From the NCBI GenBank assembly GCA_944389055.1, contig CALXKY010000003.1, positions 1 through 40,209 on the forward strand: a stretch of DNA of 40,209 nucleotides, written 5' to 3'. The notes under the pieces were generated by a model, which worked only from the letters and a program-made list of their open reading frames with translations, was not told the DNA's origin and searched no databases. Within the stretch, counting starts at the first letter, position 1. The number at the start of each line of letters is the position of its first letter. The stretch comes from an uncultured Spirochaetaceae bacterium. Its GTDB lineage: Bacteria > Spirochaetota > Spirochaetia > Sphaerochaetales > Sphaerochaetaceae. The position numbers and the translations under genes are program-made. Of the stretch, positions 7,209 to 16,891 are shown in pieces.

Positions 7209-9722
7209 TTATTTCACGACGATGTTCACGAGCTTTCCGGGAACGACGATCTCCTTCACGACAGTCTTGCCATCGATCCAGCCCTGGATCTTCTCGTTAG
7301 CCTTCGCTGAGCTGAGCATCTCATCCTTTGAGGCTGAGCGCGGAAGCTGCATCTTCGCCCTGACCTTGCCGTTGACCTGAACGACGATCTCGATCTCGTC
7401 ATCGATGGTCTTCGACTCGTCGTACTCAGGCCACTTCTCCTTCGATACCGATGGCTCGTGGCCAAGCATTACCCAGAGCTCCTCTGCGAGATGAGGTGTG
7501 TACGGGGAGAGCAGAAGCGTCAGCGTTTCGAGGGCTTTCTTCGGAATCGTATCAAGTCTGTTGAGCTCGTTTACGAATACCATCATCTGGCTGATGGCTG
7601 TATTGAAGGCAAGTGTCTCCGTGTCCTCTGTGACTTTCTTGACTGTCTTGTTGAGAAGCTTGTCGAGATCCGCGGAGAGCGCTGTATCCTCGATCTTCTT
7701 CTCGGTAGCGATGCGCCAGATGCGGTCAAGGAAGCGGTAGACGCCGATGAAGCCATTCGTTGCCCATGGCTTTGATTCCCTGAGCGGGCCCATGAACATC
7801 TCATACATCCTCACGCTGTCAGCACCGTAGTTCTTGATGAAATCATCGGGATTGATGACATTCTTGAGCGATTTGGACATCTTTGCGATGACCTGGGTGA
7901 GCTCTTCTCCGGTTTCCTTGTCGAAGTACTTCCCATCCTTCTCCTCCACAAGATCCGTCGGGACGAGGCTCTTGTTCGCCTTCTGATAAGCGAATGATGT
8001 GATCATTCCCTGGTTCACGAGCGCATGGAACGGCTCATCCGTTGAGACAAGCCCGAGATCATAGAGAACCTTGTGCCAGAACCTGGAGTAGAGGAGGTGG
8101 AGAACAGCATGCTCTGCGCCGCCGACATAGAGATCGACAGGCATCCAGTACTTCTCCTTCTCAGGATCGACGAATGCTTTATCATTCTTCGGATCTATAT
8201 ATCTGAGGTAATACCAGCATGAGCCAGCCCACTGCGGCATCGTATTGGTTTCCCTCTTTGCATCGCCGCCGCACTTCGGGCATCTGCAGTTCACCCAGCT
8301 GTCAACATTGGCAAGCGGTGATTCACCTGTTCCCGTCGGTTCGTACTTGTCGACTTCCGGCAGCCTGAGCGGAAGCTCTTCCTCCGGGACAAGCACTGTG
8401 CCGCACTTCGGGCAGTGGATGAGTGGAATCGGCTCTCCCCAGTATCTCTGGCGGGAGAAGACCCAGTCGCGGAGCTTGTAGTTCACGGCCTTGTGGCCAT
8501 AGCCGTTCTTCTCGAGGAGCTCAAGCATCTTATTTATGGCATCTTCCTTGTTCAGGCCATCGAGCCATTCGGAATTGACGTGGATGCCATCCTCCGTCCA
8601 TGCTTCCTCCTGGACATCGACCTTGCCTTTGAGAACCTCTATGATCGGGAGGCCGAACTTCTTGGCGAATTCCCAGTCCCTTGTGTCATGGGCGGGAACA
8701 GCCATGATGGCACCTGTTCCGTAGCTGATGAGCACGTAGTCGGCAATCCAGATGGGAATCCTCTTCCCGTTTACGGGATTGATCGCATAGGATCCTGAGA
8801 ATACACCGGTCTTTTCCTTCGCGAGATCAGTCCTTTCGAGATCTGATTTGTGCTTGACCTCGTCGAGGTATTTCCCGACAGCTTCCTTCTGCTCCGGAGT
8901 GGTAAGCTTCTCCACCAGCGGATGCTCGGGCGCGATGACCATGTATGTAGCGCCGAAGAGCGTATCGCAGCGTGTTGTATAGACTTCGAGCTTGTCGCCA
9001 GTGCTTTCGACTGTGAAGAATACCGCTGCACCCTCGGATCTTCCGATCCAGTTGCGCTGCATCGACTTCACTGATTCCGGCCAGTCCAGCTCATCAAGAC
9101 CTTCGAGGAGCTTGTCGGCATAAGCTGTGATGCGGAGCATCCACTGCCTGATGTTCTTTTTCTCCACCTTCTCGCCGCAGCGCTCGCATCTGCCTTCCTT
9201 GACCTCTTCGTTCGCAAGTCCGGTCTTGCAGCTGGGGCACCAGTTGATCGGTGTGACAGCCTCATAGGCAAGTCCCTTCTCATAGAGCTTCTCGAAGATC
9301 CACTGCGTCCAGTGGTAGTAATCCGGCTCGCATGTAGAGACTTCCCTGTCCCAGTCATAGGAGAATCCCAGGCTCTTTATCTGGCGGCGGAATGTATCGA
9401 TGTTCTTCTTCGTGGTCTCCCAGGGATGCGTTCCGGTCTTGATCGCATAGTTCTCTGCGGGAAGCCCGAATGAGTCGAATCCCATCGGATGGAGGACATT
9501 GTATCCCTTCATCCTCAGATACCTTGAGTAGATGTCTGTCGCTGTATAACCCTCTGGATGGCCTACATGGAGGCCGGCTCCTGATGGATAAGGGAACATA
9601 TCGAGGACGTATTTCCTCTTCTCCTTGGGAAATGATTCGTCTTCCTCTGCGCGGAAGGTCCTGTGCTCTTCCCAGTACTGCTGCCATTTAGGCTCTATCT
9701 CATTGAATGGATACCTGCTCAT
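7209..9722 (-). CDS. leuS: Leucyl-tRNA synthetase
   Basis: This is an 837-residue class Ia synthetase that charges tRNA-Leu. The HIGH signature is [16 protein letters not shown] (about 44-59), followed by the zinc-ribbon pair WCPSC (161-165) and RCERC (178-182). The CP1 editing domain has [11 protein letters not shown] (250-260) and the conserved AHDTRD near 344-349. The second Cys-rich module has HCPKC (437) and CRCPKC (479-484), the KMSKS loop is AKMSKSLKN (613-621), and an anticodon-binding domain plus a C-terminal domain ending in VNIVVK complete it. Length is typical of bacterial LeuRS. The gene stands alone, with a terminator after it and a divergent amidotransferase-like gene 88 bp away. 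It appears to be transcribed from an extended -10 element that leaves no leader. Confidence 0.97.
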   Translation of the reverse strand: MSRYPFNEIEPKWQQYWEEHRTFRAEEDESFPKEKRKYVLDMFPYPSGAGLHVGHPEGYTATDIYSRYLRMKGYNVLHPMGFDSFGLPAENYAIKTGTHPWETTKKNIDTFRRQIKSLGFSYDWDREVSTCEPDYYHWTQWIFEKLYEKGLAYEAVTPINWCPSCKTGLANEEVKEGRCERCGEKVEKKNIRQWMLRITAYADKLLEGLDELDWPESVKSMQRNWIGRSEGAAVFFTVESTGDKLEVYTTRCDTLFGATYMVIAPEHPLVEKLTTPEQKEAVGKYLDEVKHKSDLERTDLAKEKTGVFSGSYAINPVNGKRIPIWIADYVLISYGTGAIMAVPAHDTRDWEFAKKFGLPIIEVLKGKVDVQEEAWTEDGIHVNSEWLDGLNKEDAINKMLELLEKNGYGHKAVNYKLRDWVFSRQRYWGEPIPLIHCPKCGTVLVPEEELPLRLPEVDKYEPTGTGESPLANVDSWVNCRCPKCGGDAKRETNTMPQWAGSCWYYLRYIDPKNDKAFVDPEKEKYWMPVDLYVGGAEHAVLHLLYSRFWHKVLYDLGLVSTDEPFHALVNQGMITSFAYQKANKSLVPTDLVEEKDGKYFDKETGEELTQVIAKMSKSLKNVINPDDFIKNYGADSVRMYEMFMGPLRESKPWATNGFIGVYRFLDRIWRIATEKKIEDTALSADLDKLLNKTVKKVTEDTETLAFNTAISQMMVFVNELNRLDTIPKKALETLTLLLSPYTPHLAEELWVMLGHEPSVSKEKWPEYDESKTIDDEIEIVVQVNGKVRAKMQLPRSASKDEMLSSAKANEKIQGWIDGKTVVKEIVVPGKLVNIVVK

Positions 9723-9729
9723 ACGGCAG

Positions 9730-9738
9730 AGGATATCA
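9730..9738 (-). promoter_or_regulatory. Extended -10 promoter of leuS, leaderless type
   Basis: Read on the minus strand, TGA-TATCCT ends 7 bases before the leuS ATG at 9722. No Shine-Dalgarno lies between, and there is no room for a T-box leader, which many LeuRS genes in Firmicutes carry. Confidence 0.45.
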
Positions 9739-9798
9739 CTAAAGGGGAGAGAAGGCTATATCGCGCGGGGCCGGGTGGCGCATCAGGCGCATGAGGAT

Positions 9799-9804
9799 TA
9801 TCAT
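9799..9804 (+). promoter_or_regulatory. -10 element of the C26 hydrolase gene, leaderless type
   Basis: TATCAT at 9799-9804 ends 6 bases before the ATG at 9811; no ribosome binding site and no convincing -35 are visible. It lies only about 60 bp from the divergent leuS -10 element. Confidence 0.4.
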
Positions 9805-9810
9805 CACGGT

Positions 9811-10527
9811 ATGAAGAAACCGCTCATAGGAATCGCCGGGAATATCCTTGTCATGGAAACCGGCAGCATGCCAGGTCTCATGAGGGACTATGTCAATCAT
9901 GATTACTCCGTATCCGTCATCAGAGCAGGGGGAATCCCGATCATCATACCGCCCCTTAGCGATAGAGAGGATATCCTCTCCGTTCTTCAGCACATCGATG
10001 GCCTCATCCTTTCCGGAGGCTATGATATCGCTCCGGATCTCTATGGGGAGGAGCCCCAGCTGGGACTGGGCTTTACGATGCGGATAGTCGATCTCTTCTA
10101 TATTGAGATGATACAGGAGGCGCTTGCAATGAGGCTTCCGATGCTCGGCATCTGCAAAGGCATGCAGGCGATGAACGTCGCATCCGGAGGAACGCTCTGC
10201 CAGGACATCCATCGCATGAGCGGTGTTCTGCAGCATGAGCAGAAAGCCCCTCGGCAGTTCCCGTCTCATTCCGTTTCCATTGCTCCCGGAACACAGCTGC
10301 ATCGTCTCTTCGGTCCATCCCTCATGGTGAACAGCTTCCATCATCAGGCGGTGAAGGAACCGGCCCCGGGATTTATTGTCGCAGCCACAGCTCCTGATGG
10401 TATTCCGGAAGCGATCGAGAGCAGCAGGTCTTTCGCTCTCGGTGTCCAGTGGCATCCGGAGATGATGGTGCAGAGCGGCGATGATACGATGCTTCCTGTC
10501 TTCCAGTCTCTCATTGATAATTGTTAG
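9811..10527 (+). CDS. Peptidase C26 / gamma-glutamyl-GABA hydrolase-like class I amidotransferase
   Basis: This is a 238-residue stand-alone glutamine amidotransferase-fold hydrolase. It carries the oxyanion strand LILSGGYDI (65-73), the nucleophile elbow MLGICKGMQAMN (Cys115) and the His-Glu of the triad in GVQWHPEMM (His215, Glu217). PuuD-type enzymes split gamma-glutamyl-GABA in putrescine breakdown. No other putrescine genes are nearby, so the true gamma-glutamyl substrate is uncertain. ATG 9811 is preferred: an upstream start at 9625 would add 62 residues from sequence overlapping leuS that resembles nothing. The gene begins with a -10-like element only 6 bases before the start and is followed by the promoter of an amino acid ABC transporter. 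Confidence 0.85.
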   Translation: MKKPLIGIAGNILVMETGSMPGLMRDYVNHDYSVSVIRAGGIPIIIPPLSDREDILSVLQHIDGLILSGGYDIAPDLYGEEPQLGLGFTMRIVDLFYIEMIQEALAMRLPMLGICKGMQAMNVASGGTLCQDIHRMSGVLQHEQKAPRQFPSHSVSIAPGTQLHRLFGPSLMVNSFHHQAVKEPAPGFIVAATAPDGIPEAIESSRSFALGVQWHPEMMVQSGDDTMLPVFQSLIDNC

Positions 10528-10559
10528 AATAATAACATCTGAGTTTTTATCATAACATA

Positions 10560-10589
10560 TTGACACCTTTTTAACTTTGTCGGTATTAT
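10560..10589 (+). promoter_or_regulatory. Promoter of the polar amino acid ABC operon
   Basis: TTGACA (10560-10565) and TATTAT (10584-10589) are 18 bp apart, giving a start near 10596. The short leader contains AGGAGGT (10606-10612), well placed for the ATG at 10619. Confidence 0.65.
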
Positions 10590-10618
10590 CCAGCTAAGAT
10601 TAGACAGGAGGTCTTGAA

Positions 10619-11473
10619 ATGAGACTCAGGAAAATTGCTGCTGTTGCTGTTATGATCATGCTTTCCGCCGCCGCAGTCTTTGCAGGTGGCAGCTCGGAGG
10701 AAGAGGCTGCATCCGCATCCGGACGCCCGGTTCTCCGCGTTGCCATGGAGTGCGGCTATGCACCATACAACTGGACACAGACCACCGACGCGAATGGTGC
10801 TGTGCCTATCGCTGATTCCAATGACTATGCCAATGGCTATGATGTCATGATGGCGAAGTACATCGCGGATGCCCTCGATATGGATCTCCAGATCGTCAAG
10901 CTTGACTGGGATTCGCTTGTTCCTGCAGTGCAGTCCGGAATCGTTGACTGCGTAATTGCCGGCCAGTCGATTACATCGGCACGTCTCCAGATGGTCGATT
11001 TCTCCGATCCGTACTACTATGCCTCGATCGTCTGCCTCGTCAAGAAGGATAGCCCATATGCTGATGCACAGGGCGTACAGGATCTCAGGGGCGTCACATG
11101 CACAAGCCAGATGAATACCGTATGGTATGATGTCTGTCTCCCGCAGATTCCGGATGCGAACATCCTTCCTGCTCAGGACAGCGCTCCGGCAATGCTCGTG
11201 GCTCTCAATGCTGACAGAGTCGATCTCATCTGCACCGATATGCCTACGGCTACAGCCGCGACTGTTGCTTATCCTGATATGAAGCTCCTTGATTTCTCCG
11301 GCACCGATGATGACTTCCAGGTCAGCCAGGAGGAGATCAATATCGGAATATCCATCAGAAAGGGCAATACGGAGCTCAAGGACAAGATCAATTCCGTGCT
11401 CGCGACGCTTACGACCGATGATTACAACGAGATGATGAACGAGGCTATCGCGGTACAGCCGCTTGCCCAGTGA
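10619..11473 (+). CDS. Amino acid ABC transporter, periplasmic binding protein (family 3)
   Basis: This is a 284-residue protein with a signal peptide (MRLRKIAAVAVMIMLSAAA) cleaved around FAGGSSEEE. The mature protein has the family 3 pattern: LRVAMECGYAPYNW, NGYDVMMAKYIADAL, LDWDSLVPAVQSGIVDCVIAGQSIT and VDFSDPYYYASIVCLV, which build the two-lobed ligand site. No lipobox Cys is present; the AGGS-Glu-rich junction is typical of spirochaetal binding proteins, suggesting a soluble periplasmic protein. The ligand is probably a polar or acidic amino acid, but it cannot be specified. It is first in an operon with its permease and ATPase; the stop at 11473 is 11 bases before the permease ATG chosen here. 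Confidence 0.92.
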   Translation: MRLRKIAAVAVMIMLSAAAVFAGGSSEEEAASASGRPVLRVAMECGYAPYNWTQTTDANGAVPIADSNDYANGYDVMMAKYIADALDMDLQIVKLDWDSLVPAVQSGIVDCVIAGQSITSARLQMVDFSDPYYYASIVCLVKKDSPYADAQGVQDLRGVTCTSQMNTVWYDVCLPQIPDANILPAQDSAPAMLVALNADRVDLICTDMPTATAATVAYPDMKLLDFSGTDDDFQVSQEEINIGISIRKGNTELKDKINSVLATLTTDDYNEMMNEAIAVQPLAQ

Positions 11474-11484
11474 CCGGTGGTGAG

Positions 11485-12285
11485 ATGACAATCGCTGAAA
11501 TGAATTTCTTCCAGAGGATGATATACATCATCCAGGATTATGGCGGCTCCCTTCTGAAGGGAGCTGCAACTACGATGGTCATCGCCATCGTATGTACGCT
11601 TCTCGGCTGCGTGATCGGTTTCGCCGTCGGCCTTGTCCAGACCATAGAGCCACATAAGAAGGATGGGATCATCAGGAGGGGGATCCTCCGCGTGGTGAAG
11701 TTCATCCTCACCGCGTATGTAGAGGTCTTCAGGGGCACGCCGATGATGCTTCAGGCTGCATTCATCTATTATGGCACCAGCCAGCTTTTCGGCATCAATC
11801 TCGGCATGTGGAGCGCTGCCATCATAATCGTATCGATCAATACCGGAGCGTACATGGCGGAGACGGTCAGGGGAGGCATCCTTTCCGTTGATCCCGGCCA
11901 GAAGGAAGGCGCAAGGGCGATCGGCATGTCTCAGCCGCAGACGATGCTCCTTGTCGTGCTGCCGCAGGCACTGAGGAACATCATGCCACAGATAGGCAAC
12001 AACCTGATCATCAACATAAAGGATACCTGCGTCCTCTCCATCATAGGGACTGTCGAGCTCTTCTTCACGTTCCGCAGCATTTCCGGAGCTCTCTATATGT
12101 ATTTCGAGGCCGCAACGGTCACGATGATCATCTACTTCGTCCTCACATTCGTCTGCTCCAGGCTTCTGAGATGGGCTGAGTCGAAGATGGACGGGCCATC
12201 GAATTTCGATCTCGCAACGACGGACACCCTTGCATTCACAAGCGGTCTGACGCGCTATGATTCGAAGAAAGGAGGGACGCACTGA
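11485..12285 (+). CDS. Amino acid ABC transporter permease (HisM/GlnP type)
   Basis: This is a 266-residue inner-membrane subunit with an N-terminal membrane helix ([20 protein letters not shown]), the scaffold segment [13 protein letters not shown], further helices and the EAA cytoplasmic loop [19 protein letters not shown] ... EGARAIGMS ... [17 protein letters not shown], which docks on the ATPase. The carboxy-terminal tail is longer than usual and hydrophilic. The start at 11485 is preferred; a GTG at 11470 overlapping the preceding stop would add 5 residues. The stop codon overlaps the ATG of the ATPase gene by one base, so the subunits are translationally coupled. Confidence 0.92.
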   Translation: MTIAEMNFFQRMIYIIQDYGGSLLKGAATTMVIAIVCTLLGCVIGFAVGLVQTIEPHKKDGIIRRGILRVVKFILTAYVEVFRGTPMMLQAAFIYYGTSQLFGINLGMWSAAIIIVSINTGAYMAETVRGGILSVDPGQKEGARAIGMSQPQTMLLVVLPQALRNIMPQIGNNLIINIKDTCVLSIIGTVELFFTFRSISGALYMYFEAATVTMIIYFVLTFVCSRLLRWAESKMDGPSNFDLATTDTLAFTSGLTRYDSKKGGTH

Positions 12286-13025
12286 TGGATGAGATCCTCA
12301 GGATAGAGCACCTTGTGAAGACATTCGGGACCAACGAGGTTCTCAAGGATATAGATTTCACCGTCTCAAAGGGCGATGTGATAAGCATCATCGGGGCATC
12401 CGGCTCCGGGAAGTCCACGCTTCTGAGGTGCATCAACATGCTCGAGGATGCGACCGGAGGAAGGATCCTTTACCACGGCAAGGATATCCTTGCGGGAGAG
12501 GTGGACGAGGACAGGTACCGCACTAAGGTCGGTATGGTCTTCCAGTCGTTCAATCTTTTCAATAACTTCAGCGTCCTCGATAACTGCATCGTGGGCCAGA
12601 CGCATGTGCTGAAAAGGAAGAAGGATGAGGCGGAAGCAAAGGCGATGGAGTACCTTTCGAAGGTCGGCATGAGCCAGTACATCAAGGCTAAGCCGAGGCA
12701 GCTTTCCGGCGGTCAGAAGCAGCGTGTCGCGATCGCGCGTGCGCTTGCGATGGATCCGGAGGTCCTGCTTTTCGATGAGCCTACGTCGGCACTGGATCCC
12801 GAGATGGTCGGAGAGGTTCTGGATGTCATGAAGTCGCTTGCTGAGGGCGGGATGACGATGCTTGTCGTCACGCATGAGATGGCTTTCGCCCGTGATGTCT
12901 CGAACCGTGTGATCTACATGGCAGATGGACGCATCGAGGAAGAGGGCAGCCCGCGGGAGATCTTCTATTCCCCGAAGAGCCCGAGGACGAAGGATTTCCT
13001 CTCGCGGTTCACATCGAACAAATGA
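12285..13025 (+). CDS. Amino acid ABC transporter ATP-binding protein (GlnQ/HisP type)
   Basis: This is a 246-residue ABC ATPase with Walker [10 protein letters not shown] (37-45), Q-loop VFQSFNLF (85-92), signature [15 protein letters not shown] (140-154), Walker [14 protein letters not shown] (161-173) and the H-loop [11 protein letters not shown]. These features place it in the polar amino acid subfamily. It is last in the operon and is followed immediately by a strong hairpin that overlaps its stop codon. All three essential parts of an importer (binding protein, one permease, ATPase) are present, so the permease presumably works as a homodimer. Confidence 0.95.
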   Translation: MDEILRIEHLVKTFGTNEVLKDIDFTVSKGDVISIIGASGSGKSTLLRCINMLEDATGGRILYHGKDILAGEVDEDRYRTKVGMVFQSFNLFNNFSVLDNCIVGQTHVLKRKKDEAEAKAMEYLSKVGMSQYIKAKPRQLSGGQKQRVAIARALAMDPEVLLFDEPTSALDPEMVGEVLDVMKSLAEGGMTMLVVTHEMAFARDVSNRVIYMADGRIEEEGSPREIFYSPKSPRTKDFLSRFTSNK

Positions 13026-13059
13026 CAGATGACGCCCTGGAAACGGGGCGTTTGTCATT
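13021..13059 (+). terminator. Terminator of the polar amino acid ABC operon
   Basis: A two-tier hairpin: AATGACA (13021-13027) pairs with TGTCATT (13053-13059), and ACGCCC pairs with GGGCGT inside it. The outer arm includes the ATPase stop codon. It ends in a T-rich stretch before the parE promoter. Confidence 0.7.
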
Positions 13060-13061
13060 AT

Positions 13062-13091
13062 TTGCAGATATCCTGAAATCTGTTTTATACT
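13062..13091 (+). promoter_or_regulatory. parE-parC-rluA promoter, leaderless type
   Basis: TTGCAG (13062-13067) and TATACT (13086-13091) lie 18 bp apart. The -10 ends 7 bases before the parE ATG at 13099, with no ribosome binding site between. Confidence 0.6.
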
Positions 13092-13098
13092 GTCTTAT

Positions 13099-14904
13099 AT
13101 GGCGTATGATGAGAAGAATATCAAATCGCTGTCTTCCCTTGAACATATAAGGCTCAGACCTGGAATGTACATCGGACGGCTGGGGAACGGCTCCCATCCG
13201 GATGACGGCATCTATATACTGCTGAAAGAAGTCGTAGACAATTCCATAGACGAGTTCATCATGAAGCATGGCTCACGCATCGAGGTGACTGTGCTCAACG
13301 GGAGCGTCTCCGTCCGCGACTACGGGCGTGGCATCCCACTTGGGAAGGTCGTCGAGTGCGTTTCAGTCATAAACACCGGCGCGAAGTATGACAGTGAGGC
13401 CTTCCAGTTCTCCGTCGGACTCAACGGAGTAGGAACGAAGGCTGTCAATGCGCTCTCTTCCGAGTTCTACGTGAAATCCATCAGGGAAGGGAAATTCGTC
13501 GAAGCCTGGTTCAGGAAGGGCAAGCTCAGGAAGAAGAACGACGGAGAGACGGAAGAGCAGGATGGCACATTCGTCTCATTCACGCCTGATAGCGAGATAT
13601 TCCCCGATTACCAGTTCAATGATGAGTTCGTCTCCGACAGGCTCTGGAGCTACGCCTATCTCAATACCGGCCTCACGATAGAGTACAACAGGAAGATCAT
13701 CAGGAGCCGCAGCGGACTGCTGGATCTTCTTTCCAAGGTCATCGGTGATGACGGGCTCTATCCTGCGATCCATTTCCGCAACGACCACCTTGAATTCGCA
13801 TTCACCCATACCTCCGGATACGGCGAGAACTATTTCTCATACGTCAATGGCCAGAACACCGCTGATGGCGGTACGCATCTGGCGGCCTTCAAGGAAGGGG
13901 TGCTTAAGGGCATCAATGAGTTCTACCGCAAAAGCTGGCAGGCTCCGGAGATCAGGGATGGCATCGTCGCTGCCGTTGCGATAAAGATGCAGAATCCCGT
14001 ATTTGAATCGCAGACGAAGAACAAGCTCGGATCGACCGAGGTCCGTGCCTGGATCGTGAATGAGGTCAAGGAAGCCGTGATGGATGCCCTGATGAAGGAC
14101 AAGGCAAAGGCCCAGGGGCTCCAGGACAAGGTCTCGATGAATGAGAAGGTTCATAAGGAGGAGCAGGAGGTACGCAACAACTCCAAGGAGAGGGCGAAGA
14201 AGACCGCTGTGCACATTCCGAAGCTGCGCGACTGCCGCTATCATCTGAACAATGCGCCGGCAGCGCATCGCAAGGAGGCCGAGGAGTCCATGATATTCCT
14301 CACCGAGGGAGACAGCGCCGCAGGTACGCTCTCGAATATACGCGATGCCAATACGCAGGCAGTCTTCGCGCTCCGCGGCAAGCCGTTCAACGTCCAGGGC
14401 TATAAGCGCACCGAGCTCTATAAGCATGAGGAGCTTTATAATATCATGGTGGCTCTCGGCATCGAGAACGGCATCGATGATATACGCTATTCGAAAGTCG
14501 TCATCGCAACCGATGCCGATACCGATGGTTTCCATATCCGCATACTTCTCATGACATTCTTCCTCACGTATTTCGAGGAAGTCGTCACATCCGGCAAGCT
14601 CTTCATCCTTGAGACGCCGCTCTTCCGCGTGCGCAACAAGCAGGTTACGGAATACTGCTATACCGAAGCCGAGCGCGATGAGGCGATTAAGAGGATCCGG
14701 GGTGCCGAGGTCACGAGGTTCAAGGGGCTTGGCGAGATCAGCCCGAAGGAGTTCAGGCGCTTCATAAGCGAGGATATAAAGCTGCTTCCTGTCACGATCA
14801 CTTCGATAAAGGATATCAGGGACAAGATGGAGTTCTATATGGGTGACAACACTCCCCAGAGAAGGGAGTTCATAATGGAGAATCTTCTGAATGTCTCAGG
14901 CTGA
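13099..14904 (+). CDS. parE: DNA topoisomerase IV subunit B (ParE type)
   Basis: This is a 601-residue type IIA topoisomerase ATPase subunit. The GHKL ATPase motifs are KEVVDNSIDE (43-52, catalytic Glu44), RDYGRGIP (73-80) and GLNGVGTKAVNALS (107-120). The transducer domain contains QTKNKLGSTE (305-314, the switch Lys), and the TOPRIM metal site is TEGDSA (402-407) and DADTDG (472-477), with RFKGLGE near the end. It is shorter than E. coli ParE/GyrB and lacks the large GyrB insert. Pairing with a 666-residue A subunit in one operon supports topoisomerase IV or a second gyrase-like enzyme rather than the main gyrase (inference). The start is backed by conserved sequence from residue 8 onward. 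It overlaps parC by 14 bases. Confidence 0.9.
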   Translation: MAYDEKNIKSLSSLEHIRLRPGMYIGRLGNGSHPDDGIYILLKEVVDNSIDEFIMKHGSRIEVTVLNGSVSVRDYGRGIPLGKVVECVSVINTGAKYDSEAFQFSVGLNGVGTKAVNALSSEFYVKSIREGKFVEAWFRKGKLRKKNDGETEEQDGTFVSFTPDSEIFPDYQFNDEFVSDRLWSYAYLNTGLTIEYNRKIIRSRSGLLDLLSKVIGDDGLYPAIHFRNDHLEFAFTHTSGYGENYFSYVNGQNTADGGTHLAAFKEGVLKGINEFYRKSWQAPEIRDGIVAAVAIKMQNPVFESQTKNKLGSTEVRAWIVNEVKEAVMDALMKDKAKAQGLQDKVSMNEKVHKEEQEVRNNSKERAKKTAVHIPKLRDCRYHLNNAPAAHRKEAEESMIFLTEGDSAAGTLSNIRDANTQAVFALRGKPFNVQGYKRTELYKHEELYNIMVALGIENGIDDIRYSKVVIATDADTDGFHIRILLMTFFLTYFEEVVTSGKLFILETPLFRVRNKQVTEYCYTEAERDEAIKRIRGAEVTRFKGLGEISPKEFRRFISEDIKLLPVTITSIKDIRDKMEFYMGDNTPQRREFIMENLLNVSG

Positions 14905-16891
14905 TGGACTTTACAGGAACTACTTCCTCGAATACGCATCATATGTAGTCCGCGACAGGGCGATCCCTGATCTGATCGATGGCTTCAAACCTGTCCAGAG
15001 GCGTATCATGCACACGCTCTTCGAGATGGATGACGGCCGTTTCATGAAGGTCGCCAATGTCGTTGGTGCCGCGATGAAATACCACCCGCATGGCGACAGC
15101 TCGATCTATGAGGCCCTTGTGAATCTTGCCAATGCCGAGCTCTTCATCGAGAAGCAGGGAAACTACGGCAACTTCCTCACAGGGGATGGCGCGGCCGCGG
15201 CAAGGTACATCGAATGCCGACTGAAGCCATTCGCGAAGAAGGTGCTCTATAATCCGGAGATCACGGAATACGTCGATTCGTATGATGGCAGGAACAAGGA
15301 GCCTGTCGTTTTCCCGGCCAAGATCCCCGTGGTCGTCATCCAGGGAACGATGGGCATCGCCGTCGGCATGTCCACATCCATCCTTCCCCATAACATCCTC
15401 GAGGTGCTCGAGGCCGAGAAGAAGGCGCTCCGCGGTGAGAAATTCTCGATCTTCCCCGATTTCCCCGGCGGCGGAATCATGGATGTCTCCGAATACAGCG
15501 ACGGCATGGGCAAGATCGCGGTCAGGGCGCGTCTCAATGCATCGGATCCGAAGAAGCTCATCATCGAGGAGCTTCCCTACGGTGTCACGAGCGATGCGAT
15601 GATCGCCTCGATTGAGAAGGCAAATGCCACCGGCCGCCTCAAGATTGCTTCGATAAGCGATTATACGGCAGAGAAGGCACAGATCGAAATCTGCTGGCAG
15701 CGTGGTGTCTATTCCCAGGATATGGTCGATGTGCTCTATGCAGCAACCGACTGCGAGAAGAAGATATCCGTCAATCCGCTCGTAATCGTCGACGGGCTTC
15801 CCAAGGCAGTGCCCATCACGGAGATGATCCGCTTCCATGCACAGCATCTGATCGAGGTCCTCACAGCTGAGCTCGAGAATGACAGGAAGCACCTCCTTGA
15901 GCGCCTCAGGGCCAGGACGCTTGAACGCATCTTCATCGAGGAAAGGATCTATAAGAGAATCGAGACGGAGAAGACTGCAGAGGCTGTGAAAGCCACGATC
16001 ATCGAGGGTTTCGTCCCGTTCTCCAGGGAGATCGGAGGGGAGGAGCTCAGCGATGATGATATCGACAGGCTTCTCAAGATCCCCATCAGGCGCATCTCGC
16101 TCTTCGATATCGAGAAGAACAAGGCGGAGATCTCTGAGATCCAGCATGAGATGAAGGAGATAGAGCATAATCTCTCGCATATAACCGAGTACGCGGAATC
16201 CTGCCTGACGGAGCTTGAAGGCATGCTGGACAAGGATGCCTATAAGAGGAAGACGGAGATCTCCTCCTTCGAGACGCTCAACGTGCGGCAGGTCGCTGTC
16301 CGCAACATGGATATACGCTACGATCAGGAGACAGGATACCTCGGAACGAACATAAAGACAGGGGAGTCCCTGCTGAAGGTAAGCCCTTATGACAAGGTCT
16401 TCTATATGAAGAACAACGGCGAGTACCGTGTCGTGGCTGTCCAGGACAAGGTCTTCGTTGGCACTGAGGGGCTTTTCTACATCAACTATGGCGACAAGGA
16501 GATCATCTCGAAGGAGATCTTCACCGTCATTTACCGTGACCGCATACGCGATAAGAATGTCTATCAGATCAAGAGGTTCAGGATCTCCTCCTTCACGACT
16601 GATAAAGTCTACTCCGTGATCTCCGGAGAGAAGGCGAAGGTGAAGAAGATGTCGCTCTGGCCGTCTGCGATCATATCCATGAAGTACAAGCCGGGCTATG
16701 GCTACAAGATCATGGATGATACCGCCCGCTTCTCTGATTTCCCGGTCTACAAGTCTCCGGCCGCCGCGGGCCAGAAGCTTACGGGAAAGGAGCTGCAGTC
16801 GCTTTCCATAAGGCAGACCAAGGATACTTCGACGAGCGCGGATAAGGCACAGCCTTCGCTTCTGGATGGGCTTGATGATGGCAATAGCTGA
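14891..16891 (+). CDS. parC: DNA topoisomerase IV subunit A (ParC type)
   Basis: This is a 666-residue breakage-reunion subunit that begins at once with the conserved YRNYFLEYASYVVRDRAIPD and has the helix-turn-helix segment HPHGDSSIYEALVNLA (65-80). The active-site Tyr106 is in AAAARYIECRL. A coiled-coil tower region (about 380-450, Glu/Lys-rich) follows, then a reduced C-terminal domain of about 200 residues. I see no GyrA-box, and the C-terminal domain is shorter than in gyrase A, which favours decatenation (ParC) over supercoiling. The gene overlaps parE upstream (14 bases) and the pseudouridine synthase gene downstream, so all three are probably co-transcribed from the promoter at 13062-13091. 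Confidence 0.9.
   Translation: MSQADGLYRNYFLEYASYVVRDRAIPDLIDGFKPVQRRIMHTLFEMDDGRFMKVANVVGAAMKYHPHGDSSIYEALVNLANAELFIEKQGNYGNFLTGDGAAAARYIECRLKPFAKKVLYNPEITEYVDSYDGRNKEPVVFPAKIPVVVIQGTMGIAVGMSTSILPHNILEVLEAEKKALRGEKFSIFPDFPGGGIMDVSEYSDGMGKIAVRARLNASDPKKLIIEELPYGVTSDAMIASIEKANATGRLKIASISDYTAEKAQIEICWQRGVYSQDMVDVLYAATDCEKKISVNPLVIVDGLPKAVPITEMIRFHAQHLIEVLTAELENDRKHLLERLRARTLERIFIEERIYKRIETEKTAEAVKATIIEGFVPFSREIGGEELSDDDIDRLLKIPIRRISLFDIEKNKAEISEIQHEMKEIEHNLSHITEYAESCLTELEGMLDKDAYKRKTEISSFETLNVRQVAVRNMDIRYDQETGYLGTNIKTGESLLKVSPYDKVFYMKNNGEYRVVAVQDKVFVGTEGLFYINYGDKEIISKEIFTVIYRDRIRDKNVYQIKRFRISSFTTDKVYSVISGEKAKVKKMSLWPSAIISMKYKPGYGYKIMDDTARFSDFPVYKSPAAAGQKLTGKELQSLSIRQTKDTSTSADKAQPSLLDGLDDGNS

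Noticed and set aside
10586-12282. Two long minus-strand frames (301 and 286 codons) opposite the amino acid ABC genes
   Set aside because: They lie wholly over conserved transporter genes and show only antisense-type composition.
14939-16180. A 413-codon open frame on the minus strand opposite parC
   Set aside because: It is the mirror of the strongly conserved ParC sequence, with a composition dominated by Asp/Leu/Arg from antisense codons and no recognisable motif.
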